Shown: positions 18,820 through 28,435, counted from the first letter of the stretch. The stretch is 64,000 nucleotides of DNA from Alcanivorax sp. 24 (GCF_004360225.1 NZ_SNUA01000003.1:310001-374000), one strand, 5' to 3'. Translations and numbers: made by a program. The notes: generated from the sequence alone by a model not told the origin.

Positions 18820-20736
18820 TTACTCAGGTTTGGCTCGCAGCTCATCGGCATGGATGGCAACATCGCGGGTATCGCGCAGGAACGCCATGACCTGCTCGAA
18901 GTCGCGCTCACCTTCCATCTCACCCAGTTGCAGCAAAGCCTGCTTCTGCTGGTTCTCCGGCAGCGGCTCCCCACCGCCGTCAGTCACACCGGTAACCTGA
19001 AATGCCACCCAGCCACCATTGGGTAAATCCGCCACCTGAACTTCAGAGGCGCCCTGCTCCTGCGTCCATGGCAGTGTGAAGGCTTGCTGCACCACCATCG
19101 GTGCCGGTTGACGAGCACCGCGATGCACCGCGCTTTGCTCTTCGATCTGGACATTTGCCAAGGCCGCGATTTCATCCATCGCCTTGCCCTCTTTGGCCAG
19201 TTCGCGCGCCTGCTCGGCCAGAGAGCTGGCTTTTTCCCGCGCTTGCTGGCCCTTCAGGGTATCGCGAATCCGTTCCGCCACCTGATCAAGCGGCAACGGC
19301 TCCGGCTCCTGGCGATCCTCCAGATGCACCGCCAAATAGCGGCCACCATTCAGCTCCAGCACGTCACTGTTATGGCCCTGCTCTTTCACCGCCGGCGTGT
19401 TCAGGGCTTCACGCACCTTGGCCGAATCCAGCTCCGCCGGCAGGGCATTCAGAGCTACCCAATCCGTGGTCTCGACTTTCAGGCCCAGTTGCTCCGCCGG
19501 AGTCTGCAGATCACCATGCTCGAACACCAGTTCTTCCATCTGTGCCAACGCGTCCATCATCATGGACTGAGCACGGGCGGCTTTGAGATCGGCGGTCAGA
19601 CGCTCGCGCATTTCGTCCAGCGGCGGGAAGGTCTGCTTGTCCTCGCGCAGCACGGTCAGCAAATGCACACCGGATTCAGACACCACCGGCTCGGAAACAT
19701 CGCCCACGGACAGAGACTTCAGTGCCTCATCCAATGCCTCCGGCAACGAGCCGGGAGCCAGCATACCCAGATTACCGCCGTTATCGGCACTGCCCGGGTC
19801 ATCGGAATAGGTCTTCGCGGCATCGGCGAAAGACTCACCACCTTCGATGGCCTCGCGCACTTCACGGGCACGCTCAAGCGCTTCATCCGCACCGCGGCCG
19901 TCCGTGCCAATCAGAATATGGGCCACTTCCTTGGAACCATTGGCGCGGCTCTCCGCCATGCCGCGGCGAGCTTCGTATTCGGCGCTAATATCATCGTCGC
20001 TGACCTCAACTTGCCCGGCGTACTGCTCCGGGCTCAACACCAGATAGCTGATGCGATAGCGCTCGGGGCGCATGAACTGGTCCTGGTGGTCCTGGTAATA
20101 CTGCTCCACCTGCTCATCGGTGGCGTTGAACTGGCTTTCCAGATCCGCCAGGGACAACCGCACATAACGCAAGTCACGGGTCTGCTCACCCAGGCGGCGC
20201 TGTTCGGCGAGCTCACCGGGTAACGCGAAGTCGGTGCCGGTGAAGGCGAACCGGTACTGCTGGGTCAGCCGGTCCTGACGATAGCCATCGAGATAGCCAC
20301 GCGGGGTCATGCCCTGGCTGCGCAACAAACGCTCGAACTGTTCGTCGGAAAATTTTCCATTCTCGAAAAACGCCTGATTGGAACGGATCTCCGCCGCGGC
20401 CTGCACTTCGCTGAAAGCCATGTCAGCGTTATTGGCGGCGGACAAAGTGAGCTGCTCGTTGATGATACCTTCCAGCACCATTTCCGGACGCACATAGGCA
20501 TCAAGCATGGCCTCGTTCATACCCGGACTTTGCTGACGCAGCATCTGCCGCAGCCGCTCGGTTCTCGCGGTCACGTAGTTGCGATAAATCTTGTTGCCGT
20601 CCACTTCGGCCACCGAGACCGAGTCACCCCCACCGGTGAAATAACCATAAAACCCGGAAATAATAAAAGGGAGAATAATGGCGGCGAGCAGAACCTTGCC
20701 CACGGGCCCGCGGACAAATCGCCTGAACTCCTGCAT
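18820..20736 (-). CDS. ppiD: Periplasmic folding chaperone/peptidyl-prolyl isomerase PpiD
   Basis: Inner-membrane-anchored SurA-like chaperone that works near the Sec exit in the periplasm. A short cytoplasmic tail and one N-terminal span (VGKVLLAAIILPFIISGF) are followed by a SurA-N-like region (EAMLDAYVRPEMVLEGIINEQL). The single parvulin domain is at about residues 260-370 (KEVAHILIG, FADAAKTYSDDPGSADNGGNLG, SGVHLLTVL). The final ~250 residues are a second parvulin-like or linker region. Length is 638 against about 620 in E. coli. It lies downstream of hupB and tRNA-Asp, the conserved lon-hupB-ppiD order, but an inserted repeat separates it from them. Confidence 0.94.
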   Translation of the reverse strand: MQEFRRFVRGPVGKVLLAAIILPFIISGFYGYFTGGGDSVSVAEVDGNKIYRNYVTARTERLRQMLRQQSPGMNEAMLDAYVRPEMVLEGIINEQLTLSAANNADMAFSEVQAAAEIRSNQAFFENGKFSDEQFERLLRSQGMTPRGYLDGYRQDRLTQQYRFAFTGTDFALPGELAEQRRLGEQTRDLRYVRLSLADLESQFNATDEQVEQYYQDHQDQFMRPERYRISYLVLSPEQYAGQVEVSDDDISAEYEARRGMAESRANGSKEVAHILIGTDGRGADEALERAREVREAIEGGESFADAAKTYSDDPGSADNGGNLGMLAPGSLPEALDEALKSLSVGDVSEPVVSESGVHLLTVLREDKQTFPPLDEMRERLTADLKAARAQSMMMDALAQMEELVFEHGDLQTPAEQLGLKVETTDWVALNALPAELDSAKVREALNTPAVKEQGHNSDVLELNGGRYLAVHLEDRQEPEPLPLDQVAERIRDTLKGQQAREKASSLAEQARELAKEGKAMDEIAALANVQIEEQSAVHRGARQPAPMVVQQAFTLPWTQEQGASEVQVADLPNGGWVAFQVTGVTDGGGEPLPENQQKQALLQLGEMEGERDFEQVMAFLRDTRDVAIHADELRAKPE

Positions 20737-20814
20737 GCTTCACTCCAAAGAGATACCGATCAATCGATTCGTTTTTATTTGGAACACCAAGGCGCCAGAC
20801 GGTTCCGGGTTCCA

Positions 20815-20911
20815 GAGAGCCTGTTCATGATTTTTACCTCCGCATGCGGAATTCGATGATCCCGGCACGAAGACCGGAGCCAGGCGAGATAAAAATCATG
20901 AACAGGTTCTC
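20815..20911. mobile_element. MITE-like element with 26-bp terminal inverted repeats
   Basis: Arms 20815-20840 and 20886-20911 match at 24 of 26 positions, beginning GAG(A)GCCTGTTCATGAT. The 45-bp centre is non-coding. The same terminal sequence (AGCCTGTTCAYGATYTTTA) bounds the element at 57312, so they are one family. No clear target duplication is seen here. It lies between the tRNA-Asp terminator and ppiD. Confidence 0.7.
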
Positions 20912-20916
20912 AAAGC

Positions 20917-20946
20917 AAAAAAGCGCATCCGCTCTCCGGATACGCT
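20917..20946 (-). terminator. Terminator of the hupB/tRNA-Asp transcript
   Basis: Minus strand: AGCGTATCCG / CGGATGCGCT stem with a 5-nt loop and a T-run, starting 10 nt after the tRNA-Asp CCA end. Confidence 0.85.
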
Positions 20947-20955
20947 TCCTGGGAC

Positions 20956-21032
20956 TGGCGGAGCGGACGGGACTCGAACCCGCGACCCCCGGCGTGACAG
21001 GCCGGTATTCTAACCAGCTGAACTACCGCTCC
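20956..21032 (-). tRNA. tRNA-Asp (GTC)
   Basis: 77 nt with encoded CCA. Acceptor GGAGCGG pairs with CCGCTCC, discriminator G. The D-loop (AGTTCAGCTGGTTAGA), anticodon loop CTGTCAC with anticodon GTC, and T-loop GGTTCGAGTCC are all present. It begins 10 nt after the hupB stop, so it may be co-transcribed with hupB. Confidence 0.97.
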
Positions 21033-21042
21033 CGGAACCAGT

Positions 21043-21315
21043 TTAGTTCACCGCGTCTTTCAGTGCCTTGCCGGCTTTGAAGCCCGGCACGGTGGCTGCG
21101 GCGATCTTGATGGTCTCACCGGTCTGCGGATTGCGGCCTTCACGAGCGGCACGCTGCTTCACGGAGAAAGTACCGAAGCCAACCAGAGAAACGCTATCGC
21201 CTTTCTTCAGTGCACCGGTGACCGCTTCCAGCGTCGCATCCAGAGCACGACCCGCGTCGGCCTTGGAAATGTCAGCAGCCGCTGCGATCGCATCAATCAG
21301 TTCTGATTTATTCAC
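21043..21315 (-). CDS. hupB: DNA-binding protein HU-beta
   Basis: 90-residue nucleoid protein that bends and compacts DNA as a dimer. Typical sequence: [45 protein letters not shown] with the DNA-intercalating Pro in the arm, and [14 protein letters not shown]. It lies downstream of lon, as in most gammaproteobacteria, with its own strong promoter in the gap and a tRNA-Asp gene immediately behind it. Confidence 0.98.
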   Translation of the reverse strand: MNKSELIDAIAAAADISKADAGRALDATLEAVTGALKKGDSVSLVGFGTFSVKQRAAREGRNPQTGETIKIAAATVPGFKAGKALKDAVN

Positions 21316-21386
21316 AAAATTCCCCTTTTGCTGTTTCCCGGTTTCGTGGTCGAGGCGTAACGCACTCTCCTTACGACGAAGCCGCC

Positions 21387-21416
21387 TTTATACCAATGGC
21401 TTTAGGCAGGCGTCAA
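21387..21416 (-). promoter_or_regulatory. Sigma-70 promoter of hupB
   Basis: TTGACG (21411-21416), an 18-nt spacer and TATAAA (21387-21392) on the minus strand, about 70 nt upstream of the hupB ATG. A near-consensus pair in the expected place. Confidence 0.8.
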
Positions 21417-21501
21417 GAAAGGAAAGGCGCTATACCGATAACTCACGTGATTGTAAAAAAGTCTGCCAAATCAAACTGTTAAACGCGGAAAAAAAGGCGG
21501 C

Positions 21502-23898
21502 TCAATGAGTACTTGGCCGCTCTGATTCTCGCTGCGCTTTTTCATCGGCCAGGGCCAGATCCTCTTCAACTTCCGCTTCGCTCAAAGGCGTAGGCGTTTG
21601 CGTCAAGGCCACTTCCAGCACCTGATCGATCCATTTTACCGGACGAATATCCAATGACGCTTTGATATTTTCCGGCACTTCCTTCAGGTCGCGCTCATTT
21701 TCCTGAGGAATCAAGACGGTTTTTATGCCACCGCGGTGAGCGGCCAGCAATTTTTCTTTAAGTCCACCGATGGCCAGAACCTGACCACGCAGGGTGATTT
21801 CGCCAGTCATCGCCACGTCGGCGCGAACCGGAATCCCGCACAATACCGAAACCAAGGCGGTGCACATGGCAGTCCCGGCGCTGGGACCATCCTTTGGGGT
21901 CGCCCCTTCCGGCACGTGAATGTGCAGATCGTTACGCTCCAGTTGCCGGCGACGAATTCCCAGCATCCGGGAACGGCTTTTCACCACGGTCCAGGCTGCC
22001 TGGATCGACTCCTGCATCACATCACCCAGAGACCCGGTGGTGGTGACACGGCCCTTGCCCGGCGTCGATACACTTTCAATGGTCAGCAACTCGCCGCCAA
22101 CAGAGGTCCAGGCCAGGCCGGTAACCTGCCCGATCTGGTCCTGATCCTCGGCCAGACCGTAGCTGAACTTGCGCACTCCCAGATAGTGATCGAGATTGTC
22201 CTCGGACAATGTCACCGTCTCGGAGGAACGGCTCAGCGAATGCTCTTTCACCACCTTGCGGCAGATCTTGCTGATCTCCCGTTCCAGACCACGCACCCCG
22301 GCTTCACGGGTATAATGGCGGACGATATGACGCAGACTGTCGTCGCTGAACGCCACTTCGTCCTTCTTCAAACCGTTGGCTTTGATCTGCTTGGGAATCA
22401 GGTACTGGGAAGCGATGTTGACCTTCTCTTCCTCGGTATAACCGGGAAGGCGAATCACTTCCATGCGATCCAGCAGCGGCGCGGGAATGTTCATCGAGTT
22501 GGACGTGCAGATGAACAAGGTCTCGGAGAGATCGTAATCCACTTCCAGATAGTGATCGTTGAAGGTGTTGTTCTGTTCCGGATCCAGCACCTCCAGCAGC
22601 GCGGACGCGGGATCGCCACGCATATCCATGCCCATCTTGTCGACTTCGTCGAGCAGGAACAGTGGATTGCGCACACCGACCTTGGAGAGCTTCTGAATCA
22701 CTTTGCCCGGCAATGAGCCGATATAAGTACGGCGGTGACCGCGAATTTCCGCTTCATCACGGACCCCGCCCAGCGCCATTCGCACGAACTTGCGGTTGGT
22801 GGCCCGGGCCACGGACTGGCCCAGGGAGGTTTTGCCCACGCCCGGCGGTCCCACCAGACAAAGCACCGGCCCCTTGACCTTGCCGACCCGGCTTTGCACG
22901 GCGAGAAACTCCAGAATCCGCTCCTTCACTTCTTCCAGGCCGTAATGATCCTGATCCAGCACATCACGGGCATGGGCCAGGTCGTGACGCACCCGGCTGC
23001 GCTTTTTCCATGGCACCGAGGTCATCCAGTCCAGGTAGCTGCGCACTACCGTGGCTTCGGCGGACATCGGTGACATCATGCGCAGCTTGCTCAATTCAGC
23101 CTTGGATTTCTCCAAGGCGTCCTTGCTCATGCCGGCGCTGTCGATGCGTTTTTCCAGATCCTCGAGCTCGTTACCGCTGTCGTCCAGATCACCAAGTTCT
23201 TTCTGAATCGCTTTCATCTGCTCATTCAGATAGTACTCGCGCTGGCTCTTCTCCATCTGCTTCTTGACCCGGCCACGGATGCGCTTTTCCATCTTCAGCA
23301 CATCCATGTCGGATTCCATCAGCGCCACCAGGTGTTCCACCCGCTCGCGCACATCGGCCATTTCCAGCACGTCCTGCTTTTCTTCCAGCTTGAGCTGAAG
23401 ATGGGCGGAAATGGTGTCCGCCAGACGGCTGATGTCCTCGATCGACTGCACCGAACTCATCACTTCCGGCGCCACTTTCTTGGACAGTTTGACGTATTCC
23501 TCGAACTGCGCCAGCAGCGAACGGGCCAGAGCCTCCTGCTCGCTCAGCGACGGCAACTGATCGTCCAGTTCCCGCACGTCCGCCACCCCGCCCTGCTCGT
23601 CGAAGCGGGCGCGGGTGACATGGCCGCGCACGCCGCCTTCCACCAGCACTTTCACGGTGCCGTCGGGCAGTCGCAGCATCTGCAGGATGGTGGAAACGGT
23701 GCCCACCCGGTAGATATCGTCCTCGCCGGGGTCATCGTCCGAGGCGTTGCGCTGGGCGACCAGCATGATCTGCTTGTCGTCACTCATGGCCGCTTCCAGA
23801 GCGGCGATGGATTTCTCCCGCCCGACGAACAGCGGGATCACCATATGGGGATACACCACTACGTCTCTGAGCGGAAGCAAGGGAATATCTTTCAGCAC
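21502..23898 (-). CDS. lon: ATP-dependent protease Lon
   Basis: Cytoplasmic homo-oligomeric AAA+ protease that degrades misfolded and regulatory proteins. The N-terminal substrate domain begins [24 protein letters not shown] coiled-coil middle region follows, then the AAA+ module with Walker [12 protein letters not shown] and Walker [13 protein letters not shown]. The protease domain has the Ser-Lys dyad: Ser in [11 protein letters not shown] (about 675) and Lys in [14 protein letters not shown] (about 718). At 798 residues it is full length. It lies between clpX and hupB on the same strand, the conserved clpP-clpX-lon-hupB order. Confidence 0.98.
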   Translation of the reverse strand: MLKDIPLLPLRDVVVYPHMVIPLFVGREKSIAALEAAMSDDKQIMLVAQRNASDDDPGEDDIYRVGTVSTILQMLRLPDGTVKVLVEGGVRGHVTRARFDEQGGVADVRELDDQLPSLSEQEALARSLLAQFEEYVKLSKKVAPEVMSSVQSIEDISRLADTISAHLQLKLEEKQDVLEMADVRERVEHLVALMESDMDVLKMEKRIRGRVKKQMEKSQREYYLNEQMKAIQKELGDLDDSGNELEDLEKRIDSAGMSKDALEKSKAELSKLRMMSPMSAEATVVRSYLDWMTSVPWKKRSRVRHDLAHARDVLDQDHYGLEEVKERILEFLAVQSRVGKVKGPVLCLVGPPGVGKTSLGQSVARATNRKFVRMALGGVRDEAEIRGHRRTYIGSLPGKVIQKLSKVGVRNPLFLLDEVDKMGMDMRGDPASALLEVLDPEQNNTFNDHYLEVDYDLSETLFICTSNSMNIPAPLLDRMEVIRLPGYTEEEKVNIASQYLIPKQIKANGLKKDEVAFSDDSLRHIVRHYTREAGVRGLEREISKICRKVVKEHSLSRSSETVTLSEDNLDHYLGVRKFSYGLAEDQDQIGQVTGLAWTSVGGELLTIESVSTPGKGRVTTTGSLGDVMQESIQAAWTVVKSRSRMLGIRRRQLERNDLHIHVPEGATPKDGPSAGTAMCTALVSVLCGIPVRADVAMTGEITLRGQVLAIGGLKEKLLAAHRGGIKTVLIPQENERDLKEVPENIKASLDIRPVKWIDQVLEVALTQTPTPLSEAEVEEDLALADEKAQRESERPSTH

Positions 23899-23930
23899 TT
23901 AGGGCCTCTATCGGTTCACGGGGCGCCCGA

Positions 23931-25211
23931 TCAATCGGGCGCCACTCGGGACGTTTGCTCGCTGTTTTCGTAGATCAGCAACGGCTCCGATTCACCTTGG
24001 ATGGTGGCGCTGTCGATCACCACTTTGACCACGCCCTCCATGGAAGGCACCTGGTACATGGTATCCAACAAAACGCTTTCCAGGATGGAACGCAGACCAC
24101 GGGCGCCGGACTTTCGTTCCATCGCCTTGCGGGCCACGGAACGCAAAGCGTCCTCGCGGAAGTCCAGTTCCACGCCTTCCATCTCGAACAGGCGCATGTA
24201 CTGTTTGGTCAGGGCATTACGTGGCTCGGTGAGAATCTGCACCAGCGCGTCCTCGGATAATTCTTCCAGAGTCGCCACCACCGGCAGACGGCCGATGAAT
24301 TCCGGAATCAGGCCGTACTTGACCAGGTCCTCCGGCTCCACGCCGACCAGGGTCTCGCCCACGTTGCGGTCCCCTTCCTTGCTTTTCACCTCGGCGGAAA
24401 AACCGATGCCGCCCTTCTCGGAACGATCCCGAATCACCTTGTCCAGGCCGGCGAACGCGCCACCACAGATGAACAGGATGTTGGAGGTGTCCACTTGCAG
24501 GAATTCCTGCTGCGGATGCTTACGCCCTCCCTGGGGCGGCACCGAGGCCACCGTGCCCTCGATGAGCTTCAGCAGGGCCTGCTGCACCCCTTCCCCGCTA
24601 ACGTCACGGGTAATCGAGGGATTGTCGGATTTACGCGAGATCTTGTCGATCTCGTCAATGTAGACGATGCCCTTCTGGGCCTTCTCCACATCGTAATCAC
24701 ATTTTTGCAACAGCTTCTGGATAATGTTCTCCACGTCCTCACCGACATAGCCGGCCTCGGTAAGCGTGGTGGCGTCGGCAATGGTGAAGGGAACATTGAG
24801 CAGGCGCGCGAGGGTTTCGGCCAGCAGGGTCTTACCGCTGCCGGTGGGACCGATAAGCAAGATATTGCTTTTACCCAGTTCCACGTCGTCACGACCGCGA
24901 AGGGTGCTGTTGAGCCGCTTGTAGTGGTTGTATACAGCCACGGAAAGCACTTTTTTGGCCCGTTCCTGACCGATCACGTACTCATCGAGCGTGTTCTTGA
25001 TCTCGTCAGGCTTGGGCAGGCTTTCCTGACCACTGTTGTCGCCGTCTTCCTGGACTTCCTCGCGGATGATGTCATTGCACAGATCCACGCACTCATCACA
25101 GATGAAGACCGACGGGCCCGCGATCAGCTTGCGGACTTCGTGCTGGCTCTTGCCACAGAACGAGCAGTACAGCAGCTTGCCGTCGTCGCTCTTTCCGGTG
25201 TTATCGGTCAT
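23931..25211 (-). CDS. clpX: ClpXP protease ATPase subunit ClpX
   Basis: AAA+ unfoldase that feeds ssrA-tagged and other substrates to ClpP. The N-terminal zinc-binding domain is [18 protein letters not shown]...CDECVDLC (four cysteines). Walker [12 protein letters not shown] is at about 125, with Walker [11 protein letters not shown] and the pore loop GYVGEDVE. The ClpP-contacting IGF loop appears as [10 protein letters not shown]. Length 426 is normal. It follows clpP after 102 nt and precedes lon by 32 nt. Confidence 0.98.
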   Translation of the reverse strand: MTDNTGKSDDGKLLYCSFCGKSQHEVRKLIAGPSVFICDECVDLCNDIIREEVQEDGDNSGQESLPKPDEIKNTLDEYVIGQERAKKVLSVAVYNHYKRLNSTLRGRDDVELGKSNILLIGPTGSGKTLLAETLARLLNVPFTIADATTLTEAGYVGEDVENIIQKLLQKCDYDVEKAQKGIVYIDEIDKISRKSDNPSITRDVSGEGVQQALLKLIEGTVASVPPQGGRKHPQQEFLQVDTSNILFICGGAFAGLDKVIRDRSEKGGIGFSAEVKSKEGDRNVGETLVGVEPEDLVKYGLIPEFIGRLPVVATLEELSEDALVQILTEPRNALTKQYMRLFEMEGVELDFREDALRSVARKAMERKSGARGLRSILESVLLDTMYQVPSMEGVVKVVIDSATIQGESEPLLIYENSEQTSRVAPD

Positions 25212-25313
25212 CGAATCGCCTCTGAACCTGATTTAACTTTGAAGATGCAGGGAGAACCCGCTTTTTTCAAGCCCGGAAGCTCCGGGGAGGTGCCCCGGAG
25301 CCGCTCCAGACCC

Positions 25314-25964
25314 TCAGCGCCGATGGACCACCTGGTCAATCAGACCGTATTCCCGCGCCTGCTCCGCGGACATGAAATTGTCGCGGTCGGTGTCACGCTC
25401 CAGCACTTCCAGAGGCTGGCCGGTGTGTTTGGCCAGCAGCTCATTGAGCTGGGCCTTGATCTTGAGGATCTCCTTGGCGTGGATCTCAATATCGGAAGCC
25501 TGGCCCTGGAAACCGCCCAGCGGCTGGTGAATCATCACCCGGGAGTGCGGCAATGCCAGGCGTTTGCCTTCGGCGCCGGCCGCGAGCAGGAAAGCGCCCA
25601 TGCTGGCCGCCTGCCCCACGCACATGGTGGACACCTCCGGTTTGATGAATTGCATGGTGTCGTAAATGGACATCCCCGCGGTTACCGAACCGCCCGGGCT
25701 GTTGATATACAGATGAATGTCCTTGTCCGGGTTCTCGGACTCGAGAAACAGCATCTGCGCCACGATCAGGTTGGCCATGTAGTCTTCCACCTGGCCAATC
25801 AGGAAGATCACCCGCTCCTTGAGCAGTCGGGAGTATATATCGAACTGCCGCTCGCCCCGGGAGGTTTGCTCCACCACGATGGGCACCAGCCCCGTGGCGG
25901 TGGGGTCGGCCATCAGCGTTTTCATCTCCGGGGTCAGGGAGGTAATCCGGCTCAGATCGATCAT
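25314..25964 (-). CDS. clpP: ClpP protease proteolytic subunit
   Basis: Serine peptidase forming the tetradecameric chamber. The catalytic triad fits: S121 in [10 protein letters not shown]146 in MIHQPLGG and D195 in DRDNFMSA, with the same spacing as E. coli (S111, H136, D185). An N-terminal propeptide of about 20-25 residues precedes [22 protein letters not shown]. Its 216 residues are normal. It lies between tig and clpX; the 240-nt gap to tig includes the tig terminator, so clpP probably has its own promoter. Confidence 0.98.
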   Translation of the reverse strand: MIDLSRITSLTPEMKTLMADPTATGLVPIVVEQTSRGERQFDIYSRLLKERVIFLIGQVEDYMANLIVAQMLFLESENPDKDIHLYINSPGGSVTAGMSIYDTMQFIKPEVSTMCVGQAASMGAFLLAAGAEGKRLALPHSRVMIHQPLGGFQGQASDIEIHAKEILKIKAQLNELLAKHTGQPLEVLERDTDRDNFMSAEQAREYGLIDQVVHRR

Positions 25965-26161
25965 CTAGCGTTTCCTTTGTCTACGGGATCAGGGGCAACG
26001 TGCCCGGCTTGATACCGCGGGTGTTGGGGCGGCACCCTCGAATCACAAGGGCCTGCCCGTTTTTTCCGATACTATGACGCCCTTCGGCAAGGCGTCCACA
26101 AAGGCGGGGCCAGAAGTGGGTTAACTGCGCAAAACTTGGCCAATACGGTTACTTTCACAGC

Positions 26162-26183
26162 AAAACGGGGCCAAAAGGCCCCG
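26162..26183 (-). terminator. Intrinsic terminator of tig
   Basis: Minus strand: CGGGGCC-TTTT-GGCCCCG followed by TTTT, just downstream of the tig stop at 26205. Confidence 0.85.
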
Positions 26184-26204
26184 CTCTGAGTAGGTCTATT
26201 CGGC

Positions 26205-27530
26205 TCAGGCCGTCTCGTCGGCCTGCTCCGGCTGGCGGGGTTTCACCGCCTCCTGGTAGGACATGGTCTTCTCTTCGACCTTGGCCCCTTCCAGAACCAG
26301 ATCCACCACCTGATCCTCCAGCACCGCGCCCTCGATCTGCTGCAGCTGCTGCGGGTTGCTGTAGACCCAGTTGATCAGTTCCTGCGGCTGTTCATACTGA
26401 GCGGCGATCTCTTCCACCCGGGCCTTGACGCGATCCGCATCCGGTTTCAGGTCGTTCTTCTCGAGGATGGCGCGCACCACCAGGCCCAGACGAACGGAAC
26501 GCTCGGCCTGGTCACGGAACAGCTCTTCGGGAAGCATGGACGCATCGAACTGCTGACCACCACCGAACTGCTGCACCATTTGCTGACGCATGCGGTCCAC
26601 TTCCTGTTTGATCAGCGCCGCCGGCAGATCGAACTCATGCAGTTTGGCCAGGCCGTCCATGGTTTGCTCTTTGACCTTGCCGGACACCGCGTTTTTCAGT
26701 TCGCGTTCCATGTTGTTGCGAACCTCGGCCTTGAACGTATCGAGTTCACCGTCCTCGACACCGAACGCCTTCATGAACTCGGCATCCACTTCCGGCAGGG
26801 TCTTGGCTTCCACCTTGTTGACCTTGATCTGGAACACCACCGCCTGACCTTTCAGTTCCTCGGAGTGGTACTCCTCCGGAAAGGTCACGTCGATGTCCTT
26901 CTCTTCACCGGCTTTCATGCCGACAATGCCGTCCTCGAAGCCGGGGATCATGCTGCCGGAGCCCAGCTCCAGGTTCTGACCTTCGGCGCTGCCGCCCTCG
27001 AAGGCTTCGCCATCCTTCAGGCCTTTATAGTCGATGTTGACACGATCGCCCTGCTCGGCGGCGCGGTCCACTTCAGCGAAGTCGGAGCGCTGGGTGCGCA
27101 GGGTTTCAATCATTTCGTCAACGTCGGCGTCAGTGATTTCCGCCACCGGCTTTTCCACCTCGATGGTGGACAGATCGGCCAGTTCCACTTCCGGGAACAC
27201 TTCGAAGGTGGCCACGAATTCCAGGTCCTGGCCGCCCTCATTACGGGTGGCTTCGAAACCCGGCAGACCGGCGGGTTGCAGGTTTTCCTTCTCCACCGCT
27301 TCCAGGAAGGACTCGCGCATCACGTCGGCCAGCACTTCGTTGCGCACGGCGGCGCCAAAACGACGCTTTACTTCACGCAGCGGCACCTTGCCGGGGCGGA
27401 AACCGTCCAGACGGATGTTTTTCTGCGCTTCGCGCAGCTTGTTTTCCACCGCCTGATCCACCTTATCCGCGGGGACACCGACGGTCATGCGCCGTTCCAG
27501 ACCTGAAGTCGTTTCTACAGAAACCTGCAT
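26205..27530 (-). CDS. tig: Trigger factor chaperone
   Basis: Ribosome-associated chaperone and prolyl isomerase. The N-terminal ribosome-binding domain carries the signature GFRPGKVPLREVKRRFG (residues about 43-60). The FKBP-type isomerase domain (about 150-245) has RVNIDYKGLKDGEAFEGG and PGFEDGIVGMKAGEEKDI. The long helical C-terminal arm domain ends with an acidic, low-complexity tail (KPRQPEQADETA). Length is 441 residues. It is the first gene of the tig-clpP-clpX-lon block, with a TATAAT promoter beside a heptad-repeat array. Confidence 0.97.
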   Translation of the reverse strand: MQVSVETTSGLERRMTVGVPADKVDQAVENKLREAQKNIRLDGFRPGKVPLREVKRRFGAAVRNEVLADVMRESFLEAVEKENLQPAGLPGFEATRNEGGQDLEFVATFEVFPEVELADLSTIEVEKPVAEITDADVDEMIETLRTQRSDFAEVDRAAEQGDRVNIDYKGLKDGEAFEGGSAEGQNLELGSGSMIPGFEDGIVGMKAGEEKDIDVTFPEEYHSEELKGQAVVFQIKVNKVEAKTLPEVDAEFMKAFGVEDGELDTFKAEVRNNMERELKNAVSGKVKEQTMDGLAKLHEFDLPAALIKQEVDRMRQQMVQQFGGGQQFDASMLPEELFRDQAERSVRLGLVVRAILEKNDLKPDADRVKARVEEIAAQYEQPQELINWVYSNPQQLQQIEGAVLEDQVVDLVLEGAKVEEKTMSYQEAVKPRQPEQADETA

Positions 27531-27605
27531 AACATCCTCTATTTAAAAGACTTTTCAAATCCCGCGGCCCCCGATGCACGGACGGACCCCGTATGAAGGG
27601 CGCAA

Positions 27606-27634
27606 ATTATAATCAATGGCAGCCGCCCTGCCTA
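27606..27634 (-). promoter_or_regulatory. Putative tig promoter beside the heptad array
   Basis: A perfect TATAAT (27606-27611, minus strand) with a 17-nt spacer to a weak TAGGCA at 27629-27634. The heptad array begins only 8 bp further upstream, where an UP element would lie. Confidence 0.55.
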
Positions 27635-27642
27635 CGCCCATG

Positions 27643-27875
27643 AGACGCCAGACGCCAGACGCCAGACGCCAGACGCCAGACGCCAGACGCCAGACGCCAG
27701 ACGCCAGACGCCAGACGCCAGACGCCAGACGCCAGACGCCAGACGCCAGACGCCAGACGCCAATGATGCAAAACCAGACCTAACGCTCTGGCAAGCACTA
27801 AAACGCTTATCTGTATCCGCAATGTTCGAAGATGCGATGTTCTAAAGCGTCCGGCGTTGGGCGTCCAGCGTCTGG
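27643..27875. repeat. Heptad-armed element 1 (17 x AGACGCC array, core, inverted heptads)
   Basis: 27643-27761 is exactly 17 tandem copies of the 7-bp unit AGACGCC (119 bp). An 86-bp core follows (27762-27847). Then come four degenerate heptads in inverted sense: CGTCCGG, CGTTGGG, CGTCCAG, CGTCTGG (27848-27875). The core and the inverted heptads recur at 38197-38310 with roughly 80% identity over the right ~70 bp of the core. The element lies between the tig promoter and the tRNA terminator. The open frames through the array are translations of the repeat and not conserved. Confidence 0.85.
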
Positions 27876-27882
27876 CCCCAAC

Positions 27883-27912
27883 AAAAAAGCCCCCGGGTTT
27901 CCACCCGGAGGC
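27883..27912 (-). terminator. Terminator of the tRNA Pro-Arg-His operon
   Basis: Minus strand: GCCTCCGGGT / ACCCGGGGGC stem with a GGAA loop and TTTTTT, 8 nt after the tRNA-His CCA. Confidence 0.9.
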
Positions 27913-27920
27913 TCCATGTA

Positions 27921-27997
27921 TGGGGTGACTGATGGGATTTGAACCCACGACCACCGGAGTCACAATCCGGGGCTCTACCAGCTGAGCTACAGTCACC
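27921..27997 (-). tRNA. tRNA-His (GTG)
   Basis: 77 nt with encoded CCA and the tRNA-His-specific extra 5' G pairing with discriminator C. Anticodon loop TTGTGAC contains GTG; T-loop GGTTCAAATCC. Third gene of the Pro-Arg-His operon. Confidence 0.97.
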
Positions 27998-28021
27998 ATA
28001 AATCACTTGAGCCGCCAGCGA

Positions 28022-28098
28022 TGGCACGCCTGGCAGGGCTCGAACCTGCAACCTACGGCTTAGAAGGCCGTTGCTCTATCCAATTGAGCTACAGGCGC
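28022..28098 (-). tRNA. tRNA-Arg (TCT)
   Basis: 77 nt with encoded CCA. Acceptor GCGCCTG pairs with CAGGCGT, with a G-T pair at 1-72. Anticodon loop CTTCTAA contains TCT; T-loop GGTTCGAGCCC. Second gene of the operon. Confidence 0.96.
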
Positions 28099-28141
28099 TT
28101 AACTATCTTTCAACCTTGCGACCTCTCAACCTTCGCTGAGT

Positions 28142-28218
28142 TGGTCGGGGTGGAGGGATTCGAACCCCCGACATCCTGCTCCCAAAGCAGGCGCGCTACC
28201 AGGCTGCGCTACACCCCG
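28142..28218 (-). tRNA. tRNA-Pro (TGG)
   Basis: 77 nt with encoded CCA. Acceptor CGGGGTG pairs with CACCCCG. Anticodon loop TTTGGGA contains TGG; T-loop GGTTCGAATCC. First gene of the operon, directly behind its promoter. Confidence 0.97.
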
Positions 28219-28241
28219 CCGAGCAGGTCGAGCGAGGCGGC

Positions 28242-28270
28242 ATAATACTCGCCGCCCCCGGGAGCGTCAA
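28242..28270 (-). promoter_or_regulatory. Sigma-70 promoter of the tRNA operon
   Basis: TTGACG (28265-28270), exactly 17 nt, TATTAT (28242-28247) on the minus strand. The stretch after the -10 (GCCGCCTCGCTCG) is GC-rich, the discriminator type associated with stringent control of stable RNA promoters. Predicted start is about 18 nt before tRNA-Pro. Confidence 0.85.
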
Positions 28271-28342
28271 CGCCGCGAACCCGCTATCCGACCTGTTCGC
28301 TGGAATTATAAACAACCGGAGGAGAAAAGTGCCGTGCCTCTG

Positions 28343-28418
28343 TTTTTGTGGCCACCATCCATGGCGGCCATCCTCCGGACCATTGCTATCGCAACGTCAA
28401 AAATCGCTCCCGGCGATT
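28343..28418 (+). repeat. Three-hairpin element, copy A
   Basis: TTTTTGTG, then hairpin 1 (GTGGCCACC...GGCGGCCAT), hairpin 2 (TTGC-TATC-GCAA) and hairpin 3 (AATCGC-TCCCG-GCGATT). Hairpin 2 has a different sequence from the other copies yet stays paired. The T-tract after hairpin 3 is lost here (GATTAGTG), so this copy would not terminate. It lies between the tRNA promoter and folD. Confidence 0.72.
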
Positions 28419-28435
28419 AGTGTCCCACAATCCGC

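Noticed and set aside
27643-27761. CRISPR array
   Set aside because: Unit is 7 bp with no spacers and no cas genes nearby.
27613-27999. 128-residue frame containing WRLASGV repeats
   Set aside because: It is the translation of the 7-bp array and part of the tRNA region. The core reads in different frames at the two loci, so coding is not conserved.
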